DNA of 64,000 nt from Physcomitrium patens (taxonomy: Eukaryota > Streptophyta > Bryopsida > Funariales > Funariaceae): positions 6,260,521 through 6,324,520 of the forward strand of contig NC_037273.1 in assembly GCF_000002425.4 (NCBI RefSeq). The letters run 5' to 3'. The position numbers and the translations under genes were made by a program. Positions 45,691 to 57,500 of the stretch are shown in pieces. Numbering within the stretch: position 1 is the first letter of the stretch; each line of letters starts with the position of its first letter. The notes under the pieces were generated by a model. That model ran no database searches and was not told the DNA's origin. It worked only from the letters and a program-made list of their open reading frames with translations.

Positions 45691-47532
45691 ATGACAGTGG
45701 AAAATAGGGATTCAAATGCGTCCAAAGATGCTACTTCTATGGACAATCCGTGGGATCAAGGAGAGTTGAGCCGAACCTGCGGAGATGAAATTAGAGAATC
45801 GAGAGGTGAGATGAAGAATGGTAAGAAATCGAGGCTGGAAAGTAATGGAGGAGTGCGTAACTCCAAAGACGAGGTAGAGATTGAGAGTGCGCCGGTCACG
45901 ATCAGGGATTTGCTAAGTGATAGTCAAATTAAGAGGCCGGAGCCCAAAAGTGGTGGTGATTTGGAGCCGGACACTTATAAACAAGAGAGCTTCCGGTCGT
46001 GGTCCTTCAGAAGTTTGTTGGGTAGTTATAGACGTAACAATGAAAGCCATGATGTGTCGAATTCCAGCGTCCCGAACCCAAACATGCCTAAGTCTAGTCC
46101 GTCACCAAGCAGGAATTCTACGAATGGGAAAGTGGAGAGTAATTCTAGCCCGTTACAGCACGGATCACCGCTGTCACAGGGGTCACCGCTGAGGCAAGGA
46201 TCGCCGATTGTGATGAAACTACTGACTCCAACGATGTCTTTCGCCCGAATTAAAGATGAGAAGGAGGAGAAGTCGAGAATGATACCTTCAACTGAGGGAC
46301 TGGAGTTGAAGGATGGCATCAAGCTTCCCCTGATAGGAGAAGTAAGGTGGGAGGATCTAAAGCAGCAAGCAATTATGTGGCTGAAAAATCCAAAGAACTT
46401 GGTGTTGCTGCTTTGGATAATTGCGGTAGCTGTCTCAGGAGCTATCTTGTTCATGGTCATGGTTGGAATGTTGAATGCAGTTCTCAAGAAGAAGAGTGAT
46501 CGTGATCTTTGGTTTGAGATTTCAAATCAGATTCTGAATGCGCTTTTTACCCTCATGGCACTCTACAACCATCCCATAAGGATCCTTCACTTGGTCTACT
46601 TGATTCGTTACAACCCTACAGACATTATCAAGCTCCGGCGAAGTTACTGCAAGGATGGGCTTCGGAAACCACATGAATGGGCTCACATTTTAGTGGTGGT
46701 GCTCCTTCTGCATTTGAATTGTATTGCGCAGTATTGTCTCTGTGGTCTCAACTGGGGCTACCGGAGATCAGATCGTCCTGCATTTGGTGTGGCCATCACC
46801 CTTCTGGTCTCATTTGGGGCAGCTGCTGCTGCTGGGATTTACACCTCATTGAGTCCTTTGAGAAGAGATTATTTTGCAGTAGGTGATGGTGATGATGATG
46901 GGGCTATGCGCGAGAAGGATGATCTTCTTGTGGACAAAATGGAGAGGGCCGAGTCTGGAGGGCACTCGTCTTCAAACCACCCATCTTTGTTCAAGCTGCA
47001 CAATCCCAAGTACAAGCTATTAGAGAAAAGCAAGTCTTTCAGATGTCGAGAAGGAAGACCTGTGCCAAATCCGCAATGGGAAGGTGGCGTGTTTAGCTTT
47101 TACGATGAGCCCACCATTAGCATCCTAACCATAATTTGCTTCCCTTGTGTAATGGGATTTAATTATGAGAGGCTCGGATTCGGTAACCGCTATGTGCATA
47201 TTGCAACTTTCCTCCTCCTGCTGGGTGCGCCGTACATGGTCTTTAATCTGGCAGCAATCAACATCAACAACGAGTATGTTTTCTGAACTGTGCACTACTT
47301 TGCATGAATCCCATATAATTGCTGTTGCTGCTTGTGGGGCGTAAGTCTCACGAAGAATGGGCTCTTTCAGAATTTGACGGGGAAAGACGAACCACCTTCA
47401 GAAAGTTGGACTGACGGGACACTCCTATTGTCTGCATGAAAGCTGAAAGTAAATTATGTCAGAACAGATGAGTTTGATCCACTTACTGCCGGATTTTTGT
47501 TTTCGAACAGAAACTGAAACATGGGGTTTTAC

Positions 47533-47566
<34 letters not shown>

Positions 47567-48223
47567 AATTCATTGCACTGGATAGTTTTGAGCAATTTGT
47601 CAATTTGAAACCTTCGAATCTTTGCAATCTGTTGAGTTGCAATCATGAGCACGGTTTAGTCTTAATCTTACGTGCTAATGGTATGTGCTAACACATGTTC
47701 TGCTGGCCCCTGTAGACCCGTGAGAACATCCTTGGGAGTAGGTGGAGCTGTGCTGTGTGTCTTCAGTTTACTCTATGGGGGCTTTTGGCGGATCAAGATT
47801 CGAGAGAGATACAACTTGCCTGCACATGCATGGTGTTGCAACAAACCCAACATGAGTGACTGTTTCATATGGCTTTTTTGCTCCTTATGCTCTCTATGTC
47901 AGGAGGTCCGCACAGCAGAGGCTTATGATGTTCGGAACGACACATTCTTCTCCAGATCTCTAGTCAAGCCAAATACCTCACGAAACCCACCTGATTCTGG
48001 AATAACAAGCAGCGCGGTGCCAGGTCCAGCTCCCTTTCTTCACCCTCCTTCGAGCTCCGTAATGGTGGCACCCCAAGTGCAAGACTCATTCCTACGTGAG
48101 CAAATTGGGACACAATTGCGAGACATGCCTGATAGTTCTTCTACATTCTCCCCTTCACCTGGCTACAAGGTGAATTGCATCCCAGATGCTGAAGTAAAAG
48201 GCATGTCTCCTCAAGGTCGATGA
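45691..48223 (+). CDS. PLAC8-family (Cys-rich) multi-pass membrane protein, 2 exons
   Basis: Exons 45691-47273 and 47716-48223 (GT-AG intron of 442 bp; donor GA/GTATGT, acceptor TGTAG/A) give 696 residues. The first ATG in frame is 45691. The N-terminal 210 residues are polar and Ser/Pro-rich with repeated QGSP-type motifs (about 155-175), probably a phosphorylated cytosolic tail. Then come several membrane segments: about 236-265 (LVLLLWIIAVAVSGAILFMV), WAHILVVVLLLHLNC, a Gly/Ala-rich segment, ISILTIICFPCVMGF, YVHIATFLLLLGAPYMVFNL and, across the splice, VGGAVLCVFSLLYGGFWRI. The PLAC8 Cys cluster follows: AWCCNKPNMSDC and CSLCSLCQEVRTAEAYDV (about 568-602). The order matches the long plant PLAC8 proteins with LWFEISNQILNALFTLM and GYRRSDRPAFGV landmarks. 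The biochemical role of this long subgroup is not established; short PLAC8 relatives affect organ size and metal transport. Confidence 0.9.
47534..47564 (+). repeat. A31 homopolymer in PLAC8 intron
   Basis: Thirty-one consecutive A inside the single intron of the PLAC8 gene, about 150 bp before the acceptor. Confidence 0.95.
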
Positions 48224-48599
48224 CAGAAGCTGTGAAGGCACCTCTGCAAACGCATGCAACAAGGACAATAAGAATGGAGAGTCTCAGGGAGTTGTGTGTG
48301 AATTTCATTCGTTAAAACAGACATAAACCAATGGGTATGTTTCATACTAAATTCACATGAAATGTAATGAAACGTAATGAAATGAAGCATTCATTAGTGT
48401 ATTCAACTATTCCTGATTTGGCGTTTGAGTGGTTCTATATTCAAACATATATCTTGGTTTTTTCTTTTCTTCTCTTCTAACATTGTTGATAAGATTTACA
48501 ACCTGAGTTATGTTTGGTGTCTGACAAAATCGGAAAACTTGTGCTGGTGTATTGATACTTTTTACAACTTAACAAAATTTATGTTTTGTGTTGCTTTTG

Positions 48600-48651
<52 letters not shown>

Positions 48652-50969
48652 TGCATATAGTAATCATAATAAATAATATGTTCTAGTCAATATTTACTTG
48701 ATTTTATCGGTAAGATGTAGGTATTGATGAAAAATTTGATAACCAATTCAACTTCATATCACTGTTGATTTTTTAAACTTTGGATAATTGTATGTCAAAA
48801 TAATAGTGCATTTGCGGAATAAAGAAAAATTGAGCTTGGTTGCCTTCTCAAGATCCATGAACAAATATGACATAATTATTTTTTAAATATTTTTTGATTG
48901 AGAAACAACAAGTTTTTTTCTCCTAAAAGCTATTTAACTAAGACATCTTAGAAGCTTTGTTCTTCATTTATTTTTTATTTTTTGTTTGTTTGTTTTTTGA
49001 GTTCACTAGATCTCTGAAACATATCAAATTATTTTAAAAGCTTGCATCTAATATTGATCCTCCTAATGTTTTTGGAGTCTCACCTAAGATGTATAATAAT
49101 TTTTTGATAAATCCAATCATCTTCTTGCTTGGAAATATATATATGTTTTGTTTATTCTATTAACCTCATTGTATGAGATTGCATGAAAATTCATATAGAA
49201 GGTAAGGATTTGCTTACTTCAAGGACCACTCTCTTTTTTTTCTTTTTCTTTTTATATATTTCATACAAAAAAATTGAAATTTTGATCTTTTATCACTTAT
49301 ATCAAATTTTATCTGACAACTTGAAATAACAATTATAAAATCTATTCATACTCAACATTAATCAAGTAGAAGATAACCCTCAAATAAATAGTTTTATATC
49401 TAAATCTAATCCCCATATCTTTTATATTATTTTTCAAATTTTCTAATTTATTACTTAGAAGTTGTTGATAAGGTCAAAAAATAATTCAATTAATCAACAC
49501 AAACTTTTATAGAATGGTTAAAGACAATAGATGCTAATAAAATTCTACAAAAATTCTAGAATCCTTAATATTCGATTTCTACACTAACAATATAGAAAAT
49601 ATTAACCATATACTTGTAAGTTTTTCTTAAATAACTAAGTTTGTATGAAGTAAATTAGATAATTTAATGGAATTTTCATTAAGCATGTAAGAATACTAAT
49701 ACAACTATCATTTCTATATAGGGAACTAAACAAAATAATAGTTTTGATTTCCATATTATTATTGCTCTCTCTGTAATATTAACACCTTTTCTTTTATCAT
49801 CTCCATATTTAGTTCTAATTTACTAGGCCCAGATTTTGAAGGCCCAATTTGTAAGTAATTTGTTCAGTTTATAGCATTTTATTGTTTTAACCTTTTATGA
49901 TGATGTATATAATATACATTATTGCACGTTTAATTTTTACTAATACTTGAGCTACTTTTGGTGGATGATTAATTCTGGAACGATTCTTTGAAAAAGATTA
50001 GTTGTAAATTTATTTAATAAAAAACAAAACTAGTGGTAGCAACAAATTATGACATCCTCAATGTCATATAGTGAGGAACCACCAATGACAATAAGTTATC
50101 ACAAACGTCCAAATTTGTTTTTGTTATAGCAAAAGGATGAACACAAATGGACAATATCGAAAGAGTTATTTCTCCATACCACCCTTAAATTTAAGCTCTT
50201 TTGATGAGCCCTTAGAATCCTGCACAGTCTGAAAGCTGTAAAGCGCTGGAGAGTCTAGAAGAGAGACTTCACAACATTTAAAGATCTACCAATTTCTACC
50301 TAAGCAATGTATTTATTTTCTGATCAATGGGAATGTTTATCCCTACATTTCAAAAGAACTTTTTCCAAAACATGAAAACCATGTAATTCAGTCCTTCTGT
50401 CAAGTCAATATTGAATTGAATTGGGTACCCGATGCAGAGATTTGCGGACAATCCCCCAGCCTCCCAGTCTTTCTTCATCTAGCATTGAAAGCCCTAATAC
50501 CATTTAATCTTTCGTCATAGATATGCGCATTATCTGTTAGCCTGCTAAATAAACAAAAATACATTCAAATTAGTGAGAACTTACAAATGTTGTAAAACTG
50601 CAAAACTAGTACACTTTGGATTGTTAAATTTTATATCAACGAATGCATCAAATACGACATTCCTGGGATTTCGATTTAAACATTCATCTAGAGTAATCTA
50701 CAAAAGGCAAACAATCAGAATGAAATTCTAATGACTGATCTAATAATAATCAGCCAAGATATGCAGCAACGGCTGATTACCAATGCTTGAATGTATGTGT
50801 AGGGGCAAGCTAGCTATTTTTTCGGCTAAAATGGGTAAGGAGAAAACCAAACATGGTAATTCTGGAGGAAATAGAGCAAGGACAGTGAAATTGTATACCT
50901 TGCACAATTTATGCAGCTGAGGGCTCGTTTGCTATGAATCTTAGAATTCGCAATCCGATTTATACATAT
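48224..50969. other. Intergenic between PLAC8 gene and LAGLIDADG gene
   Basis: The first few hundred bases probably include the PLAC8 3' UTR. A compound microsatellite (TA)n(TG)n lies at 48601-48650. The rest is AT-rich with nothing recognisable; from about 50150 composition rises, perhaps the 3' UTR of the minus-strand gene ending at 50970. Confidence 0.6.
48601..48650 (+). repeat. (TA)n(TG)n compound microsatellite
   Basis: About 13 TA units followed by about 12 TG units. Confidence 0.95.
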
Positions 50970-52293
50970 CTACTTCGATGACTTAGAGCTTCTTGATCCC
51001 ACAGAAGTTGAAGTGGAGCCTTTCCGCATCTTCCGTAGCTCTTCATCAATATATTCTGAAAAATGAGGAACGGCTGTTTTCATTTCTAATATCCAGCTTT
51101 CTTCGAGCGCCTTGCTGTTGCTAGCAACAAAACACTTCCTCAACATGCTCGCAACAGGTATGTGAGGAAGGACTATCCTCAGAAATTTCTTCAGCTCCTC
51201 TGTGCGAAATGACAGCCGATACACAAAAGCTTCCTTCACCGACCTGTCATTATTGGTGCTCTTTACCTGTCCGACATGTGCATGAACCTTCCATTCATCC
51301 TCCAGATATCGAGATATAAGAATAACTCTGTCCTCGGAAAAAGGATCTGTGCGCAACTCACCCTTACGTCCACCAGCTACTAATGAGCCCGCATCGCACC
51401 ACCAGACGGCTAGGGACTGGGGCGTCAAATGGCTTAACCATCTCTTACGTAGAATCAATTCCTCTCTACTATGTGTGACCTGATATATTTTCGTCAATGA
51501 ATCCACAGCTCGACTTTGAAACAGAAATTTATTACTAGCACCTAAATGCACAGAATTCATGGCCGAGATCTCCTTCAGCGAAGCAGCTTTCCACTTGAAG
51601 TACTCTTCATCCACTTTACTGATACGAAAAAAAAACCTACAGTCGTTCTCACCTGGTCCAAATGTAAAGTAACACATGTTCATACATTCAAAACCACCTA
51701 TCTAACAGAACATAGCTTCCAATAGAACAGCAGGAGCAGTAAAAGCTTCACAAAATACCCGAAAATAAGCACGGTCCCTGTCCAGGAAACAAACATAAAA
51801 TACAATGTTCATTGAAATCAGAACAATACAACCAACGTCAATAGCACCCACCTTTGACAATCTGAAGAGTACTGTCTCCGAGTAAGGAGCCTAAGATCAC
51901 AGACTTCGTCGAATCCTGCAATCCTGTCTGATTCAACGACTTGAAAGCTAAATTTGGACCATGTCGGACTTTCGATCCCAAGCCCGATCTCTCATCGTTT
52001 CCCTCCACCCCAAGGCTCCTCTCCACCTTCGGACTACTTCGAGAAAACTTAGACGCAATCCTAAACAGGGACGACGTCGCCACAAACCATCGAACACCTA
52101 CACCTAATTCTAACTTGCTCCGCTCTAACGCAAAAAATCCTTCAGCGAAACTCTCCGAACATCCCCTACCGTATTGAAACCGCTCCCGGTCGCTGCACTC
52201 CATTCCAGCATTGAAAACGCCGCGCCATCCACAGGAAAGCCTCACAACCGACGGAAGTTTCCGCGAAGAAAAAAATTCCAGTGCAGCTATCAT
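50970..52293 (-). CDS. LAGLIDADG (homing-endonuclease/maturase type) protein, nuclear, 2 exons
   Basis: Exon 1 is 52293-51852 and exon 2 is 51697-50970, with a 154-bp GT-AG intron; 389 residues. The N-terminus (MIAALEFFSSRKLPSVVRLS) is rich in Ser and Arg and poor in acid, suggesting import into mitochondria or plastids. Two LAGLIDADG helices are visible: SVILGSLLGDSTLQIVK (about 131-147, acidic residue D140 in place, crossing the splice) and PQSLAVWWCDAGSLV (about 240-254), where the usual catalytic Asp before Gly is Ala (A250). Between and after are family landmarks: YFKWKAASLKEI, NKFLFQSRAVDSLTKIY, FSEDRVILISRYLEDEW, YRLSFRTEELKKFLRIVLPH and VASMLRKC. This is the LAGLIDADG_2 arrangement, the type fused to PPR repeats in plant OTP51, which splices plastid introns; no PPR repeats are seen here. 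With one active site altered, a role in organelle RNA splicing is likelier than DNA cutting, but that is inference. The tail is Ser/Lys-rich. Confidence 0.85.
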
Positions 52294-52947
52294 GGCGAGC
52301 ACAAAAATACCGAAAAGAATGGGATAAATCCACGCACTAATGCTGCAAAATGCGACGAAAACAAGTCAATTAGCACACAATCGAGCTCGGCCACCATCAC
52401 GACGGCTCAGGGTTTTAGCTCTGCAACTGCTCGAGGAAGAAGAAGAAGAATGAAGAATGCTCAAAGGGATGGGTGGATGAATGCATATCGGTAGATGTAA
52501 TTTATACATCATTCATCTTCGGGTTGCGCGGTCACAGGGTCCACACCCAAATGCAATGAGAAGCGAGTGCAATTGGCTGCGAGGTTGCGGAGACCGACCC
52601 ATTGACGTCATGGAAGAAGGGGGGCGTGAAAGCGCGGAATGGGAGCCGGAAACCGTGCCTTCGCTGAGTCCCTTCGCTTTGCTTTGCTTCAGGGCTTCTC
52701 AAAACTCTCGCGATACCTGTGTTTTTTTTTATATCAGATCTTAAGCTCTGCTTTCGATTCTGTTCTTCTGGTACGCAGTCGATTTTTCATCTTTTGTTAT
52801 CACTCTCCCTGTTTTTTTTCTTCGCTTTTTTTAGTGCACATTGTGAATAGTTTGGTGCTGGTTTTATGTTTCAGGGTTAGAGTGGGTATTGGATTGAAGT
52901 TTCAGATTATTGGAGGTTTCTTTGTGGAGGAAGAGAGGAGATTTGCG
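52294..52947. promoter_or_regulatory. Divergent promoter region, LAGLIDADG gene / Sec61-beta
   Basis: The 654 bp between the two start codons must hold both promoters and 5' leaders. No clear TATA box stands near either start. The part next to Sec61-beta (52700-52940) is T-rich and may contain a 5' UTR intron. The core (52480-52680) is GC-richer. Confidence 0.55.
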
Positions 52948-53286
52948 ATGGCGAAGGGTTCGCAAAGCCAGGCGTCGACGACTGCGTCGTCGGCTAGGGG
53001 CACTGCTACGGGTGGAGCGTTGCCCAGATCGAGCTCTTCTGGAGCTCCTCCTAAGGGAACAGGAGGTTCGGGGTTGAGGAGGAGGCGGACCACGTCAACT
53101 GGTAGCGGTGGGGGAAGTGGCTCATACAGGAGTGGGAACAGTAATATGTTGCGTTTCTATACCGATGACGCCCCTGGTTTGAAAATCACTCCTACTGTTG
53201 TGCTTGTTATGAGCCTGTGCTTCATTGGCTTTGTGACCTGTCTTCATGTGATCGGGAAGTTGTACAACTACCGATCAAAGGCCTAA
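52948..53286 (+). CDS. Protein transport protein Sec61 subunit beta
   Basis: Single-exon, 112 residues, starting at ATG 52948. The N-terminal 60 residues are Ser/Gly/Thr-rich ([14 protein letters not shown], then [15 protein letters not shown]), the usual cytosolic tail of plant Sec61-beta. The conserved block [20 protein letters not shown] (67-86) runs into one transmembrane helix (about 84-104) near the C-terminus, so this is a tail-anchored ER protein. Sec61-beta is the small non-essential subunit of the Sec61 channel, which moves secretory and membrane proteins into the ER. Length and order match plant homologues. It is transcribed away from the LAGLIDADG gene. Confidence 0.97.
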   Translation: MAKGSQSQASTTASSARGTATGGALPRSSSSGAPPKGTGGSGLRRRRTTSTGSGGGSGSYRSGNSNMLRFYTDDAPGLKITPTVVLVMSLCFIGFVTCLHVIGKLYNYRSKA

Positions 53287-56282
53287 GGTTTGATCGTATT
53301 GTTTCTGAGATAGTCGTTGGGTCCAATAGGTTTTTTCGTCAGACTTTGATAGTTCAGATAGAGTTAGTCCCCCGTTCAGGCCTTGGTTTTTTAGTTTTTT
53401 CCAGGGGAGATCCACATGCACGGCATTCAGGGCCCAACAGATGCCAAATTGGAGCCTGCAGGTCTGTGATGCAATGCCGTAAAGAGTATTTGAACATACG
53501 GTGTTGGAAACGGAACGCCAGGAGATACTGGGTAGAAATCTCTTAGCCTGTTGGATACTTGACATGACTAAAGCGGTGTTGAAGGCAACTTCAATCATCA
53601 AGGCGTCAATGTTGGCTCTGTGCAATTCTGAATTTTAGGATTATTGTTCTCATTTCATTGTGTTTTTGATGAATGGGTTTTTTTGGAGTTATTCCTCTTC
53701 GTGACTCTCGTGGAGGGGGACTAGCGTGCAGGTCAGTCACGAAGGAATGTACATAAACCTCAGCTAACGAATGTTCGCCTTTTTTCAGAAGTAAACGATC
53801 GTTTTCGATGTAGTTTTGATGATGTTCATACAAACTCTCTTGACAACAGTGCTTATATCTTTTGAGGGGCCAAATATGAATTGGTCTAGTGCTTTGTCAC
53901 CTTGAAATGAGAGGGCAATGAAGTCGGATGTGTCGCTAGTTAGTGCGTGAAGGAGCGAATCCTTGTGTCAGAGATTCATGTATTGAGCAGACTTCTACGA
54001 TCACTTCGTCGTGAAATGTGGAATTACAGGACCTGTACATTGAAGAAATTTAGTACACTATTAAAGGTGCGGATTTCAAACTAAAATGAGTAGGGTGGTA
54101 TGGAGCTATTGTTCTGTGACGAGCCATACGTGATTGGGATGTAATGACAGAAAATAAGGCCTCAAAAAGATTCTTGGATCAAACAAATTACAGGAGCTGT
54201 CACTGCGATTAGATACCCATGTGTACATTCGTTTAATTATGGTTGTATTTTTGTAATAGCGCTCAAATATGATCGAAAGCTACTGCCAAACTGCATAATT
54301 TTTTCTTTCGTAATTTGAGACAGAAAGTGTGTTCGACACGAAGACTTGTCTCTTGCGTTACAATTCGCATGATATTATTAGACTTGGTTTCCACTTTCTG
54401 GTCTGTTCAAATATATTCATCAAATGAAGTTATTCTTCAATTTAACTTTCCTGTAGTTTGTTCAATGAATCGAAATAGCTAAGTATCTGAAAGAGTCTTT
54501 GCATTTCGTTGTAGTTTTTTTTAATGGGTTACAAGAATTGGTAGCGCACACTTCGAAGAAAAAAGTGGATTTTGAATTATTATTATTCAATATATATTAA
54601 TACTTCACTTCGAAATATTCACAAACTTCAAATAATCAAATAAAACACGAAAAGCTATATACTTACTTTTCAATAGTTTTATTCTGTGATGTTCTATTCA
54701 GGGATTGTGTGCACCATCAAAAATCGCCTACAACCTCAATATTTCATTTAATGTTATTAACAAACTCTGAAAAAAAAACTGCACAAATAGACATCACAAG
54801 CTCAGATCTATTACTATAAACTATCGACTCCAAGTATAAAGTATGCAATTGAATTGACAACAATTAGAGGAGTCAGAAGCAAAGCAACAAACGAATGCAC
54901 CATTAGAATAAAATTGATAATTTCAATTGTCAATTTTGTTACAAACAACAAACAACATAGTCTTCCATGGAGAACAATAATAATAATAATAATAATCATA
55001 GATTTATTTCATAAAATATAATCATAATGGAGATAATAACATAACAAAAACATTGTAGACAATCTCATGACTTATGGATTTTAATGTGGTGTTTAGAAGA
55101 TTTAAAGCAATTAGTCTTGATGCAGTTAAAGAACTTGAGAATTTTATAACCTTGACCATTTATATCAAAAACATATTTACTTATTCAACATTTAAAATAA
55201 ATAGGAACTTTGAAATTATATGCATATAATAATACTACAACATTTAGAGAATACTTTTAACAAAATTGTTGCCAAAAGTTATCTCAACAATTTGTAGTTA
55301 ATGTGTAAACACTAATTAGAAATTTGGAAGTATACATAAATATATTTCAATTCTATTAAAAATTAGAAACTAAAAAGACATGTTGCCAAAGTCTTACAAA
55401 TTTTAATTTTAATTGTGTGAAGATTTATACTAGCACTTTATCTAATAATAATGTATTAGATAAAAATATATCTAATATAAAAACTTTTATTCACAAAATT
55501 CCAAAAATAATAATTAAATGGACACCAATGTATTTGGATAACCCAACAATTTTAGAAAAATAGATATGTTGTATTTCCTTGATTTTATCTACAATTGACC
55601 ATGTTATCCATCATTAATTAAATATTAGATACATATACAACTAATCTAACAACAATAAAAAAAACAAAGAAAACAAAAAAAACTCAACCAATGTCTTAAA
55701 AGCTTTAAATATTTGATGTGGATTTATGAAGTGTTGTATGTATGTATGTATGAATAGAAAGTTTAAAATAATAAATTATAACTATTTTACGAGTTTTTGG
55801 AAATACTCAATATAAATCACAATAACTGTCAAAGCTCTGAACAAATTTTTAAGTTCTCTAAAAGTATAATAAACAATAAAAGTGATACTTAAACAACCAT
55901 CTCTAGAAGAAGGACAATAAATCTATATAGGATGTACACAGTCATAAATAATTAGATTTTAACTTGTTTTGAAAGTTCTTAAATACTTATACAATTTCTT
56001 TTAATAATATGAATAAAGTAACTTATCTTGCATAAAAAATACACTACTATTACATTACTTATTATATTATTTTTAAATTGAATAAAAATATTGATTATAT
56101 GAACATATCTTGATTCAAAACTATTTGTGCTTAAAGTTGTAAATCAATTATATAATTATAACTAAATCTTATCTGTAGACATTGAAGTATTGACATTGCA
56201 TGTATTATTATGCACAAGTAATATCAATATTTCACATTTATACCTTCAATGTTAATACTATTATATTACTATATATACATAC

Positions 56283-56314
<32 letters not shown>

Positions 56315-57500
56315 TGTGTGTGTTGCTAACACTACCACAACATATTCTTATTAATTTCTCAATTATTTAATAATTAATTAATTATTGATATAATTTGAAG
56401 AAATGAAAAAGAACTGGAAATATCATCAAACAATTTTGGAATAAAAAAATGAAATAAATATGCGGATTATCAAAAATCGTGGCATTGTTAGCAGTACCCT
56501 ATATATGTGTGTCTACACATGTATTTAATATTTTCGGATATGCTCACAAACATGTAATCACAAACATATACAATAAAGAAAAAATGTTTTTAGGTGAGAA
56601 ACTTGTGGAAATTTTGAATGTTACAAAAAAGATCACATAATGAAAAAAATAGATGAAAACTTCAATCTAAAACTCGAGCAAGCCAGATGTTCTTTCAAGC
56701 CAGTTCTGGCGTCGTTTGATTCTAAACAAAAGAAGACATAATTCTGAACAGATTTCAGGCATGCAATAAAAATGGCCACAGCGAAAATCAAAATTAATGC
56801 ATGGTCTACAAAAGGTTTATCTTATCATATCTAAACAACCGTAATTGTAAGTGTAGACAAAGATTTATGAATCTTTCAAGAACACTGGAGACAAAATGGA
56901 AGATGGCAATTTGTAACGGCAGTGAACTCACCCATTCAAATTATAATTTTCTTCTAGTGTATATTCTAATTAGAATTATAGACTTAATTCTCATATGTAG
57001 ATATGAAATGTGACAGAACGGCTCATAAGCTATATCTTCAGTGAGAACACTTATCTTTGTGCACGTCGGCTTTCTGTACACCCAACTTGTGTTCGCCCGT
57101 TACATTTTGCATCACAAACTAGTGTTCATTCAGGCCTGAATCGGTTGGGCCACAGTAATTTTCCAAGGTCGCGATTGTGCTATTTCTCATGTTTACGATC
57201 ATATCTTAGAACTTCTTGAAATCTGAAGAGTACTTTCAAACAGCATAATTGAAAAACCACAAAAACTTTACACCCCAGTATGCAGTGCTTTCAATTCTCG
57301 TTCGCGCTTTCTCCGTAACAACTTCAGAACATAAGCCAAATTGTGGCCAACCTTGTGCCTGCCTTCTCAGTACAAGCCACGCTTAAGGGCTGAACTGAGA
57401 AATTGTAGGAATATAAATAGACATGGAATGGGACAGTGGTAGTTCATATTTCATAAAATACAAAATGCTGAGAGCCGTTGGCTAAGCCAAACTCACTCGC
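53287..57500. other. Intergenic: Sec61-beta 3' flank, AT-rich DNA, apyrase 3' flank
   Basis: The first ~600 bp are likely the 3' UTR and terminator of Sec61-beta. AT-rich DNA follows with an AAT-triplet run (about 54974-54997), a TATG run (about 55736-55751), and an (AG)n(TG)n tract (56287-56323). No gene supported. About 57010-57500 is likely the apyrase 3' UTR. Confidence 0.6.
56287..56323 (+). repeat. (AG)n(TG)n microsatellite
   Basis: About 14 AG units followed by 4-5 TG units. Confidence 0.9.

Noticed and set aside
45917..46487. Overlapping frames on both strands inside the PLAC8 first exon
   Set aside because: Shadows of the Ser/Pro-rich coding sequence.
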